Shown: positions 16,397 through 23,647 of the stretch, piece by piece | How the letters are laid out: each line of letters starts with the position of its first letter | Position numbering within the stretch: position 1 is the first letter of the stretch | Source: CAZLLV01 sp964560325 | Lineage (GTDB): Bacteria; Acidobacteriota; Thermoanaerobaculia; Multivoradales; DATKCC01 | Assembly (NCBI GenBank): GCA_964560325.1 | Contig: CAZLLV010000420.1 | Location: 1-30,498 of the forward strand | DNA: 30,498 nt | Reading direction: 5' to 3' | Program-made: the position numbers and the translations under genes | Notes under the pieces: generated by a model | What the model saw: the letters and a program-made list of their open reading frames with translations, nothing else | Database searches by the model: none | What the model was told of the DNA's origin: nothing

Positions 16397-18529
16397 TCAG
16401 TACGCGAGCACCTCGCGCGCCACCGCGAGGATCTTGTCCTTGTCGGGCAGGAGCTGGCGCTCGAGGACCTTGCTGTAGGGCGAGGGGCGGTCGGGGTAGC
16501 CGACGCGGCGCACGGGAGCGTCGAGCCACGAGAAGGCCGCGTCCGCGATGCGCGCCGCCACCTCGCCGCCGAAGCCGCCGGTGAGCTGGTCCTCGTGGAC
16601 CACGATCGCGCGGCCGGTCTTCCTCACCGAGGCGAGGACCGTCTCTTCGTCGAGCGGCACCAGGGTCCTCAGGTCGACGACCTCCGCCGCGACCCCCTCC
16701 GCGGCCAACGCCTCGGCCGCCTCGAGCGCGGTCCAGGTGCTCGCGCCGTAGCCGACCAGCGTCAGGTCGCGGCCGGAGCGCACGACGCGGGCCTCGCCGA
16801 GCCGGCCGACCACGTCGGGCGAAGGCAGCGCCTCCTTGATTCGCCGGTAGAGGAACTTGTGCTCGAAGAAGAGCACCGGGTTCGGGTCGCGGATCGCCGC
16901 CTTGAGGAGCGCCTTCGCGTCCGCCGCGGTCGCCGGGCAGACGATCTTGAGTCCCGCCACGTGCGCGAACCACCCCTCCGGGTTCTGCGAGTGGAACGGT
17001 CCGGCGCCGACGCCGCCGCCCGAGGGCAGCCGGACGACGATCGGACAGGGCACGCACCAGCGGTAGAAGAGCTTCGCCGCCACGTTGACGATCTGGTTGA
17101 AGCCGCAGGAGACGAAGTCGGCGAACTGCATCTCGACCACCGGACGGTAGCCGAGGATCGCCGCGCCGATCGCGATGCCGAGCGTGCCGCTCTCGGCGAT
17201 CGGCGTGTCGAGCACCCGCTCGGGCCAGCGCTCGAAGAGGCCGCGGGTGATCCGGAACGCTCCTTCGAAGACGCCGATGTCCTGACCCATCAGGACCACC
17301 GACTCGTCGCGCTCCATCTCCTCGGCGAGCGCCTGGTGGATCCCCTCGACGTAGGTCCGGAGCTCCGGCGCGCCCTCGCCCCGGCTCTCCGGCGGCCGGT
17401 TCACCTCCGCCGCCGGCAGCGCGCCCGCCACGTCCGCGGGCGCGAAGACCGGGCGGTGCGCGGTCTCCGGCTCGGGCGGCTTGCCCGCGAGCGCCCGATC
17501 GATCGCCTGCTCCACCAGCTCGGTGCAGCGCTCGTCGATCGCCCGGCGGGTCGCCTCGTCGAGCACCCCTTCCTCGGTCAGCCGGTTCGGGTAGGCCGGC
17601 ACCGGGTCCTCGGAGAGGTAGATCTCGAGCTCGTCCGGCGGCACCACCTTGAGCGAGTCGTCGCCCTCGCTGTGGCCGCGCATGCGGCCGAGCACCGCTT
17701 CGATCAGGGTCGGCCCCTCGCCGGCTCGGCCGCGTGCCACCGCCCGCGCCATCGTCTCGGCCATCGCGTCCGGGTCGTTGCCGTCGACCGTCTCGGCGGC
17801 GATGCCGTAGCCCGGGCCACGGTCGGAGAGCCGTTCGCAGGCGAACTGGAGGCGCGTCGGGGTGGAGAAGGCGTAGCGGTTGTTCTCGATCACCAGGACG
17901 AGCGGCAGCTTCCAGACGGCGGCCATGTTCAGCCCCTCGTGGAAGTCGCCGGTCGAGGTGCCGCCGTCGCCGATGAAGTTGACCGCCACCCGGTCGCTGC
18001 CGCGCTGCTTCAGAGCGAAGGCGCAGCCGGCGGCGACCGGAATCATCGAGCCGAGGTGGCTGATCATGCCGACGTGGAGGATGCCGTCCTCGGGCGCCAG
18101 GAAGCCGTAGTGGAACGAGCGCTCGACCCCCTGCGAGAAGCCGTCGTGGCGGCCGAGGAGCTGGCTCGCGAGGCGGTAGAGGAGGTGGGTCGGCTCGCGC
18201 CGCACGCCGGTGCCGTCGGCCCAGCCCGGCCGGTCGGGCAGGTCGAGCATCGGGAAGGTGCGCGACGGTTCGAGGTAGACCGGCAGGATCGCGCCCAGGT
18301 CGCGGTGCAGGCTGCACAGCACGTCGCCCGGCTCGAGCGCCAGGCCGGCCGGCACCGTGGTCGCTTCGTTGCCGACTTCGCTGTACCACTTGGTCACCCG
18401 CCCGGTCAGCAGCAGCGCCTCGAAGCGGGAGTCGAGCTCCCGGGCGAGGCGCATGTAGGCGTAGCGCACGAGGCGGTCGGTCCGCGAGCCGGAGACGGCC
18501 GGCGAGGAGTCGAGGTCGACGATGCTCAT
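16397..18529 (-). CDS. Fused alpha/beta 2-oxoacid dehydrogenase E1 component (thiamine diphosphate dependent)
   Basis: A 710-residue protein joining both E1 subunits. Residues 1-350 are the alpha part, with the ThDP motif GDG at 187-189 and NN at 216-217, and HLGSMIPVAAG and RMRGHSEGD blocks. Residues of about 380-710 are the beta part, with MGQDIGVFEGAFRIT, TPIAESGTLGIAIGAA, EMQFADFV, LPSGGGVGAGPFHSQ, VDLRTLVPLDEETV and a QLTGGFGGEV block. It should decarboxylate a 2-oxo acid (branched-chain or pyruvate type) and transfer the acyl group to an E2; no E2 or E3 is in the window. ATG 18529 fits the family N-terminus; the long upstream frame lies in the kinase gene. It follows the kinase stop by 17 nt and has only GGGGGA as a ribosome binding site. 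Confidence 0.93.
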   Translation of the reverse strand: MSIVDLDSSPAVSGSRTDRLVRYAYMRLARELDSRFEALLLTGRVTKWYSEVGNEATTVPAGLALEPGDVLCSLHRDLGAILPVYLEPSRTFPMLDLPDRPGWADGTGVRREPTHLLYRLASQLLGRHDGFSQGVERSFHYGFLAPEDGILHVGMISHLGSMIPVAAGCAFALKQRGSDRVAVNFIGDGGTSTGDFHEGLNMAAVWKLPLVLVIENNRYAFSTPTRLQFACERLSDRGPGYGIAAETVDGNDPDAMAETMARAVARGRAGEGPTLIEAVLGRMRGHSEGDDSLKVVPPDELEIYLSEDPVPAYPNRLTEEGVLDEATRRAIDERCTELVEQAIDRALAGKPPEPETAHRPVFAPADVAGALPAAEVNRPPESRGEGAPELRTYVEGIHQALAEEMERDESVVLMGQDIGVFEGAFRITRGLFERWPERVLDTPIAESGTLGIAIGAAILGYRPVVEMQFADFVSCGFNQIVNVAAKLFYRWCVPCPIVVRLPSGGGVGAGPFHSQNPEGWFAHVAGLKIVCPATAADAKALLKAAIRDPNPVLFFEHKFLYRRIKEALPSPDVVGRLGEARVVRSGRDLTLVGYGASTWTALEAAEALAAEGVAAEVVDLRTLVPLDEETVLASVRKTGRAIVVHEDQLTGGFGGEVAARIADAAFSWLDAPVRRVGYPDRPSPYSKVLERQLLPDKDKILAVAREVLAY

Positions 18530-18546
18530 GAAGTCCCCCGGGGTTG

Positions 18547-20541
18547 CTAGCGGTTCAGCTTGGCGATCCGCTTTTCGAGCTGCCGGCGCCGCTCGAGGTC
18601 GGGCGCCATCTGGAGGAGCACCCGGAGCGCCAGCTCCGCCTTCGCCGCGTCGCCCTGGTCGATGAAGCCTTCGACCTGCGTCACGCCCTGCTCGAGAGCG
18701 CGCCGGCGCTCGGCGCTCCGTTCGAGCTCGCTCACCTCCGACAGCAGCTCCGACGGGCGGCGGTCGCTCGGCACGGCGCGCTGGAACTCGCCCGCCACCT
18801 CGCGCGCCCCTGCGTGGTCGCCGGCGGTGATCCGCTCCCGGAACGCTTCGAGGAAGACGTCGGCCTGAGCGTCGGCGTGGGCGTGCTTGCGCGTCTCCTC
18901 GAGACGTGAGCGGTAGAGATCGAGCGTCACCTTGCTCGCCCCCAGCTCGCCGAGCGCCTTGATCTCCTGCTGCACCTCTTCGAGCCGGCGCTCCTCGAGC
19001 ATCCGGTCGAGCCGGCCTCGGTGCTCCTCCAGGTCGGCGCTCGTGCGGGCGCTGGTCTCGGCCTGCTCGATCTCGCGCTCGAACGTCTCCGCCCGGTCGT
19101 CGGCCAGCTTCCGGAGCTGCGCGAGCTGGCGGCGGGCGGCGCGGAAGTCCTCGCGCACCAGCGCCTCGCGGCCGGCTGCGAGCACGCCGTCGGCGCGCTT
19201 CTCCTGCTCGACCTCGTCCGCGAGCAGGTCGACCCAGCTCTCGTAGTCGGTCCGCTTCGGGTGCGTCGGCGCGAGCTCGATCAAGGTATCGAGCGCCAGG
19301 CGGGCGAGCGACAGGCGCTTCTTCTTCAGATAGCGCAGGATCATCGCCTCGGCCTCTTCGATCCGGGCACGCCGTTCGGCGGCCTGCGCCTCGGCGGCAC
19401 TCGGCGCGGCCGGTGCCGGAGCCTCGTCCGGCGCCGCCGCGGGCACCTCGGACGCGCCCTCGACGGCCGGGGACGGAGTCGCCACCGACGGCGGAGCCTC
19501 GACGGCCGACGGCCGTGCTCCTTCGCGCGCGCGCCGCGCCGCCTGTTCGATGCGGGCGAGCAGATCTTCCTTCTCGGCGCGCGTCAGCTCCTGGGGCCGG
19601 GGCGCGCCCGGGCCGGTCACGAGCTGCGCCGGCCGCGGGATCTCCTGCGTGTCGACCCGGTCGAGGCGCTGAGCGACCCCCCGCAGGGCGGCGATGAACT
19701 CCCGGGCGCTCGGATAGCGGTCGTCCCGCTCGCGCTGGAGGGCGCGCATGACGACCGATTCGAGCTCCACCGGCACGGCGGCCCGCGGGTTGCGCCGCGC
19801 GAGCGGGATCGGGTCCTCGGAAAGGCGCTTGAAGATCGCGCCGTGCGGCGTCTCCGCCTCGAACGGCGGCAGCCCGGCGATCATCTCGTAGAGCACGAGG
19901 CCGAAGGAGTAGAGGTCGGTCCGGTTGTCGAGCGTCTCCCCCTTGTGGAGCCCCGCCTGCTCGGGCGCGCAGTAGAGGAGCTTGCCCATGAACATGCCGT
20001 CCTGGGTGACCTCCAGATCGGGGTCGGCCTCCAGGTTCTTCGCCAGACCGAGGTCGATGATCTTGAGGTGCCATTCGTCGGGCGCGCTGGCTGCGATCAT
20101 CAGGTTGTCCGGCGACACGTCGCGGTGGATCATGCCGGCACCGTGGATCGCGTTCAGGCCCTCCAGGCCCTGGATCGCGAGCGTCACCGCCGCCCGCGCC
20201 GGGAACGGCCCGTCGCGCCGGATGCGGCCGCCCACGTCTTCGCCCTCGATGTACTCCCAGACCATGTAGAAGCTGCCGTCGCCGAGGCGCGCGTAGTCGT
20301 ACAGGATGGCGACGTGCGGGTGCTTGATCTGGGTGGCGAAACGGGCCTCGCGCAGGAAACGCTTCTGGGCGTCCGGATCGGCCACGCGGTCGGCACGCAG
20401 GATTTTGATCACCCGCTTCTCTTCCAGGTGGACGTGGCGGACGAGGTAGACCTCACCCATGCCGCCGCCACCGAGGTGGCGCAGCACCTCGTACTTGCCG
20501 TCGAGGACGGTCCCTGGCGCGTGGTGTGGAGGCTGGGTCAC
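18547..20541 (-). CDS. Cytosolic Ser/Thr protein kinase with helical C-terminal region
   Basis: A 664-residue protein from GTG 20541. Residues 18-285 are a Hanks-type kinase with G-loop GGGGMGEVY (24-32), K46 in VIKIL, E65 in helix C, HRD 139-141 with DVSPDN, D163-L164-G165 (DLG in place of DFG), and APE 192-194. All catalytic residues are present. A Pro/Ala-rich linker (about 300-405) leads to some 260 residues of long, charged helices resembling TPR or coiled-coil units, which probably bind partners. No TM segment is visible, unlike many bacterial kinases. The frame open to 20640 runs into tRNA-Sec, so that start is rejected. A TACAAT -10 lies 44 nt upstream. The E1 gene follows after 17 nt, suggesting joint transcription. 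Confidence 0.9.
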   Translation of the reverse strand: MTQPPHHAPGTVLDGKYEVLRHLGGGGMGEVYLVRHVHLEEKRVIKILRADRVADPDAQKRFLREARFATQIKHPHVAILYDYARLGDGSFYMVWEYIEGEDVGGRIRRDGPFPARAAVTLAIQGLEGLNAIHGAGMIHRDVSPDNLMIAASAPDEWHLKIIDLGLAKNLEADPDLEVTQDGMFMGKLLYCAPEQAGLHKGETLDNRTDLYSFGLVLYEMIAGLPPFEAETPHGAIFKRLSEDPIPLARRNPRAAVPVELESVVMRALQRERDDRYPSAREFIAALRGVAQRLDRVDTQEIPRPAQLVTGPGAPRPQELTRAEKEDLLARIEQAARRAREGARPSAVEAPPSVATPSPAVEGASEVPAAAPDEAPAPAAPSAAEAQAAERRARIEEAEAMILRYLKKKRLSLARLALDTLIELAPTHPKRTDYESWVDLLADEVEQEKRADGVLAAGREALVREDFRAARRQLAQLRKLADDRAETFEREIEQAETSARTSADLEEHRGRLDRMLEERRLEEVQQEIKALGELGASKVTLDLYRSRLEETRKHAHADAQADVFLEAFRERITAGDHAGAREVAGEFQRAVPSDRRPSELLSEVSELERSAERRRALEQGVTQVEGFIDQGDAAKAELALRVLLQMAPDLERRRQLEKRIAKLNR

Positions 20542-20584
20542 AGCGATCGGGGTCTCGGCTGTCCGGCGGCGCCGGCGGGCGCCT

Positions 20585-20590
20585 ATTGTA
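20585..20590 (-). promoter_or_regulatory. Candidate -10 element for the kinase gene
   Basis: The minus strand reads TACAAT (20590-20585) between the 3' end of tRNA-Sec (20612) and the GTG start of the kinase (20541). A start about 7 nt downstream would give a leader of roughly 35 nt. No convincing -35 is seen, and read-through from the tRNA promoter is also possible. Confidence 0.4.
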
Positions 20591-20611
20591 GCGTCCGGCG
20601 AGAGCGGCGGG

Positions 20612-20711
20612 TGGCGGAAGCGCATGGGAATCGAACCCACCCTCCGAGCCGCTTCCGACCCGGAACGACGGTTTTGAAGACCGCGGGAGGCACCAGCCCC
20701 CGAGCGCTTCC
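20612..20711 (-). tRNA. selC: tRNA-Sec (anticodon TCA)
   Basis: A 100-nt gene including an encoded CCA (20612-20614). The acceptor stem is 8 bp, GGAAGCGC with GCGCTTCC, longer than the usual 7 and diagnostic for bacterial tRNA-Sec, followed by discriminator G. The anticodon arm is CGGT-CTTCAAA-ACCG, with anticodon TCA at 20677-20675 reading UGA. A long variable arm (TTCCG GGT CGGAA) and a T arm with GTGGG-TTCGATT-CCCAT complete it. It brings selenocysteine to UGA codons through SelB and is charged with Ser and converted by SelA. No selA, selB or selD lies in the window. It is transcribed toward the kinase gene. Confidence 0.95.
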
Positions 20712-20718
20712 GCCCCGC

Positions 20719-20724
20719 ATCTTA
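20719..20724 (-). promoter_or_regulatory. Candidate -10 element of tRNA-Sec
   Basis: The minus strand reads TAAGAT (20724-20719), with 7 nt between it and the mature 5' end of tRNA-Sec at 20711. Initiation at the usual distance would fall at or within a base or so of the mature end, leaving little or no 5' leader for RNase P. No good -35 is present. Confidence 0.45.
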
Positions 20725-20809
20725 GCGCGAGCCGACTTCTCCGGCTCCGTTCTTGCTTCGCCCGGGGACGGCGCGCTTCCTCGATCTTCGGGGACGGGCG
20801 TCCTCTCGA

Positions 20810-21850
20810 ATGGAGCTCCTCGACACCAGCGGCTGGAGCCTCTGGGCGGTGATCGCCGCCTTCGTGGCCGCGGCCGGCGTCGTCGCCTGGGCGGGCACGG
20901 TCCTGACCCACGCGGCCGACGTGCTCGCCGACATCACGGGTATCGGCGAGGCGCTGGTGGGCGCCGTGCTCCTCGGCGCCATGACCTCGCTCGCGGGCGT
21001 CGTCACCTCCCTCGTCGCGGCCGGCCACGGCCATCCGACCCTCGCGGTCGGCAACGCGATCGGCGGAATCGCGGTTCAGACCTTCTTCCTCGCCGTCGCG
21101 GACCTCGCTTACCGCAAGGCGAACCTGGAGCACGCCGCGGCGTCGTTGCCCAACCTGATGAACAGCGCGCTCCTGATCGGCCTGCTCGTCCTGCTCCTGC
21201 TGGTGGTCGTGGCGCCGGAGGTGACGGTGTGGGGGGTCCACCCGGGCTCGCCGCTGGTGCTGGTCGCCTACCTCGGCGGCGTCTGGCTCGCCCACCGGGC
21301 CTCGCAGGCGCCGCGCTGGCGCCCGGTGCAGACCACGGAAACGGTCCAGGACGAGCCGGACGACGGTTCCCAGGACCACAGCCTGGGGAAGATCGCGGCC
21401 AAGCTCCTGGCGAGTGGCGCCCTGGTGGCGCTGGCGGGCTGGGCGCTGGCGGAGACCGCTCCGGAGATCGCCGATCGCACGCCGATGAGCGAGGGCTTCG
21501 TCGGGAGCTTCTTCACCGCCGTCGCCACCTCGCTCCCCGAGCTGGTGGTGTCGGTGCAGGCGGTACGCCGCGGCGCCCTCACCCTCGCGGTCGGCAACAT
21601 CGTGGGCGGCAACTCCTTCGAAGTGCTGGTGGTGGCCGCCGCCGACTTCGTCTACCGCGACGGCTCTCTCCTCCACGCCGCCGCCACCTCGCAGGCGTTC
21701 ATCATCGCCCTCACCGCCCTGCTGATGGCGGTGCTCCTCGTCGGGCTGCTCCACCGCCAGCGCCAGGGACCGGCGGGGATCGGCTGGGAGAGCACGCTGA
21801 TCATCGTCCTGTTCGTCGCCGGCTACGGGGTGCTCTATCTCATCGGCTGA
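20810..21850 (+). CDS. Sodium/calcium exchanger-family membrane protein
   Basis: A 346-residue polytopic protein from ATG 20810. It has the two alpha repeats of the CaCA superfamily in opposite halves: GIGEALVGAVLLGAMTSLAG with HPTLAVGNAIGGIAVQTFF in the first, and MSEGFVGSFFTAVATSLPEL with GALTLAVGNIVGGNSFEVL in the second. The second repeat keeps the canonical T-S-x-PE-L and GN-x2-GGN-x-F residues; the first is more divergent (TSLAG without the acidic residue), so ion coupling may differ. About ten TM segments and a central hydrophilic loop (about 183-210) are visible. No strong ribosome binding site is seen. The hydrolase gene follows after 31 nt and may be co-transcribed. Confidence 0.9.
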   Translation: MELLDTSGWSLWAVIAAFVAAAGVVAWAGTVLTHAADVLADITGIGEALVGAVLLGAMTSLAGVVTSLVAAGHGHPTLAVGNAIGGIAVQTFFLAVADLAYRKANLEHAAASLPNLMNSALLIGLLVLLLLVVVAPEVTVWGVHPGSPLVLVAYLGGVWLAHRASQAPRWRPVQTTETVQDEPDDGSQDHSLGKIAAKLLASGALVALAGWALAETAPEIADRTPMSEGFVGSFFTAVATSLPELVVSVQAVRRGALTLAVGNIVGGNSFEVLVVAAADFVYRDGSLLHAAATSQAFIIALTALLMAVLLVGLLHRQRQGPAGIGWESTLIIVLFVAGYGVLYLIG

Positions 21851-21881
21851 CGGCCCGCGCACGACCCTCGAGGCCGCCGGA

Positions 21882-22544
21882 GTGACATGGACCGAACGTC
21901 GCTTCGCCTACCTCCACGGCTTCGCATCCGGCCCGCTCGCCACCAAGGGTCGGTTCCTGGCCGAACGGCTGGCGCGGCGGGGCGTCGAGCTCCACCGGCC
22001 GGACCTCAACCGGCCGTCGTTCGCCCGCCTCACCGCATCGGGCGCCCTGGCCGCGGTCGACGAGATGGTCGCGGCCGGCCCCGCCGACGCCCGGTGGAGC
22101 CTGGTCGGATCGAGCTTCGGCGGCTACGTCGCCGCCCGCTGGGCCGAGCTCCACCCCGACCGGGTCGAGCGCCTGCTGCTCCTCTGCCCCGGCTTCGACC
22201 TCATCGCCCGCTGGCCGGCGATGCTGGGGGACGATGCGATGACCCGCTGGGAGCGCGACGGAGCCCTCGACTTCCCCGACGGCGCCGGACGACCGACGCC
22301 CGTCCACTGGGGCTTCGTCGAAGACCTCCGCCAGCACCCGAGCACGCTGGAGGTGCCGTGCCGGACGAGGATCGTTCACGGCACCCGCGACGAGGTGGTG
22401 CCGGTCGAAGGCTCACGCCGCTACGCCGCCATCCGTCCGCACGTCGCCCTGATCGCGGTCGCCGACGACCAGGGGCTTCTGGGGAGTTTGGAGCGGATCG
22501 GGGAGGAGGCGGAGGGTTGGCTGGTCGGGCCGGATCGCGGGTAG
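21882..22544 (+). CDS. Alpha/beta hydrolase, YqiA/UPF0227-like, with catalytic His replaced
   Basis: A 220-residue alpha/beta-hydrolase fold protein from GTG 21882. Typical blocks are FAYLHGFASGPLATKG, the nucleophile elbow G76-S77-S78-F79-G80 with S78, and IVHGTRDEVVP with D170 as the acid. The position that normally carries the catalytic His, in a V-D-D-G-H-x-L block followed by SL-x-RI, reads VADDQGLLGSLERI, with Gln197 (CAG) in place of His. One base (CAC to CAG) would explain it. The enzyme may be inactive or have altered chemistry, or the base may be a sequence error. The natural substrate of this family is poorly known; esters have been reported. It is probably cytoplasmic. Confidence 0.82.
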   Translation: MTWTERRFAYLHGFASGPLATKGRFLAERLARRGVELHRPDLNRPSFARLTASGALAAVDEMVAAGPADARWSLVGSSFGGYVAARWAELHPDRVERLLLLCPGFDLIARWPAMLGDDAMTRWERDGALDFPDGAGRPTPVHWGFVEDLRQHPSTLEVPCRTRIVHGTRDEVVPVEGSRRYAAIRPHVALIAVADDQGLLGSLERIGEEAEGWLVGPDRG

Positions 22545-22549
22545 AGGCT

Positions 22550-23491
22550 TCAGATACCCAGGTCGTCCAGGGACCGCGCCACCAGGAGCCGGTCGGCGAG
22601 GCGGGTGAGCTCGTCCGGAGAATCGATCGCCTCGATCCGCCGTCTACGCTCCGCCGGGACCGCACCGAAGCGAGATCGGATCTGAGCCAGCACGACCGCT
22701 CTCATGCCTTCGACCCGCCCCTTCTCGCGACCCTCTAACCGACCTTCCTCGAGGCCGATTTCCTGCCCTTCCATCCGGATCTTGTCTGCCCAGGTCATCT
22801 CCATGGCGTTCACCTCCCGATTCTCCTCCGCGGCCAGCAGGCTCTCGTACTCCTCCTGCGCCTCGTCGTCCCATTGTACGTAGGTCTCGACGCAGTTCAC
22901 CAGTAAGAAGCGCCCGGCGTCGTCGATCTCGGCTCGTGCGATGCGGCGCAGGCATTCGAGCTTGTGCCGGGCCGGCGACAGCTCGTCGCGGTCCATGAGC
23001 GCTGCCAGCGCCGGCGCCAGCAACTCCGGCCGGTCGAGGTAGCGAAGCGCTTCACTTCGGCCGAGGCCGAAGGCGGAGTAGGTGAAGCTGGCGAGGCGCC
23101 GACCGGCGAAGCGATGCTCGACCGTGACCTCGTGCACGTCCGGCCGCCCCCCGGTGAGATGGATCACGATCGGCACCACCGGCGCGCCGTGGCGCAGCCA
23201 GAGCTGCATGGCGTAGCGCCACATGCGCGGGTCCATCGCGCGGCCCCGGGCGCGGGCCTCGACCTCCACGTGGACCAGCACGATCTCCACGCGGGCGTCC
23301 TCGGTCGGCACCTCCGCCACCAGGTCGAGGCGCCGGCGCTTGCCCTCCGGAACGTCGGTGAACAGCTCGCCCTCCAGGAACCTCACTCGGTCGAGCCGCA
23401 TCTCTCCGGCCATTTCCGGAACGACGATGCATAGAAGATCCCCGAAGAACCGCCGGATCAGCGTCTTGAAAAGCTGGTCGTGATCGGACAC
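22550..23491 (-). CDS. Rpn/PD-(D/E)XK nuclease-like protein (DUF4351-type), copy 1
   Basis: A 313-residue protein starting at GTG 23491. It begins SDHDQLFKTLIRRFFGDLL, like the COG5464/Rpn group (recombination-promoting nuclease, often labelled putative transposase). A core with D56 in LDLVAEVP and E76/E78 in VLVHVEVEAR fits a PD-(D/E)XK nuclease site, with Glu where Gln or Lys is usual. A charged segment GLEEGRLEGREKGRVEG (near 245-262) is a low-complexity hinge, followed by a helical tail ending in SPDELTRLADRLLVARSLDD. It is closely similar to the next gene upstream. There are no flanking transposon ends. Nuclease activity is inferred from family only. Confidence 0.82.
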   Translation of the reverse strand: MSDHDQLFKTLIRRFFGDLLCIVVPEMAGEMRLDRVRFLEGELFTDVPEGKRRRLDLVAEVPTEDARVEIVLVHVEVEARARGRAMDPRMWRYAMQLWLRHGAPVVPIVIHLTGGRPDVHEVTVEHRFAGRRLASFTYSAFGLGRSEALRYLDRPELLAPALAALMDRDELSPARHKLECLRRIARAEIDDAGRFLLVNCVETYVQWDDEAQEEYESLLAAEENREVNAMEMTWADKIRMEGQEIGLEEGRLEGREKGRVEGMRAVVLAQIRSRFGAVPAERRRRIEAIDSPDELTRLADRLLVARSLDDLGI

Positions 23492-23510
23492 ACCCTCGCC
23501 CCCTTCGGTC

Positions 23511-23548
23511 GGTGAATCGCCGGCCCCGGACGGTCCGGGGCCTTCACC
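23511..23548. other. Conserved palindromic hairpin in the leader of copy 1
   Basis: GGCCCCGGAC (23522-23531) and GTCCGGGGCC (23533-23542) are perfect complements separated by one base. An outer GGTGAA (23511-23516) pairs with TTCACC (23543-23548) across a 5-nt bulge. It lies 20 nt upstream of the GTG start and recurs in copy 2. No T-run follows on either strand. It may regulate translation or be a recombination or protein-binding site. Confidence 0.6.
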
Positions 23549-23582
23549 AACACCAGGACGGGAAAGGGGTGTGCGATCGCTC

Positions 23583-23602
23583 GGGAAGGGGGTGGGTGGG
23601 GG
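23583..23602 (+). other. G-quadruplex-like motif between the duplicated genes
   Basis: Four G-runs with very short loops: GGG (23583-23585), AA, GGGGG (23588-23592), T, GGG (23594-23596), T, GGGGG (23598-23602). The loop lengths 2-1-1 predict a stable parallel quadruplex on the plus strand, which is the template strand for the flanking minus-strand genes. No equivalent occurs after copy 2. Confidence 0.5.
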
Positions 23603-23625
23603 AGCGTGGAACGCCCCGGGGATGG

Positions 23626-23642
23626 CCGTTCGTCCCGAACGG
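23626..23642 (-). terminator. Hairpin just after the stop of copy 2
   Basis: On the minus strand CCGTTCG (23642-23636), TCC-equivalent loop, CGAACGG (23632-23626) form a perfect 7-bp stem starting 5 nt after the stop codon at 23648. No U-tract follows, so terminator function is uncertain. Copy 1 lacks this hairpin. Confidence 0.35.
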
Positions 23643-23647
23643 ATCCT

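Larger units (their letters stand above)
22548..23569. repeat. Tandem duplication, copy 1 (Rpn-like gene plus leader)
   Basis: This 1022-nt unit matches 23646-24691 from the stop codon of the gene through the gene and about 80 nt of leader, including a perfect palindrome. The length difference of 24 nt is accounted for by eight extra codons in copy 2. Similarity beyond both ends fades within a few tens of bases. Confidence 0.85.

Noticed and set aside
20541..20640. N-terminal extension of the kinase to ATG 20640
   Set aside because: The extension overlaps the 3' half of tRNA-Sec and encodes an Arg-rich non-conserved stretch; GTG 20541 starts just before the kinase domain.
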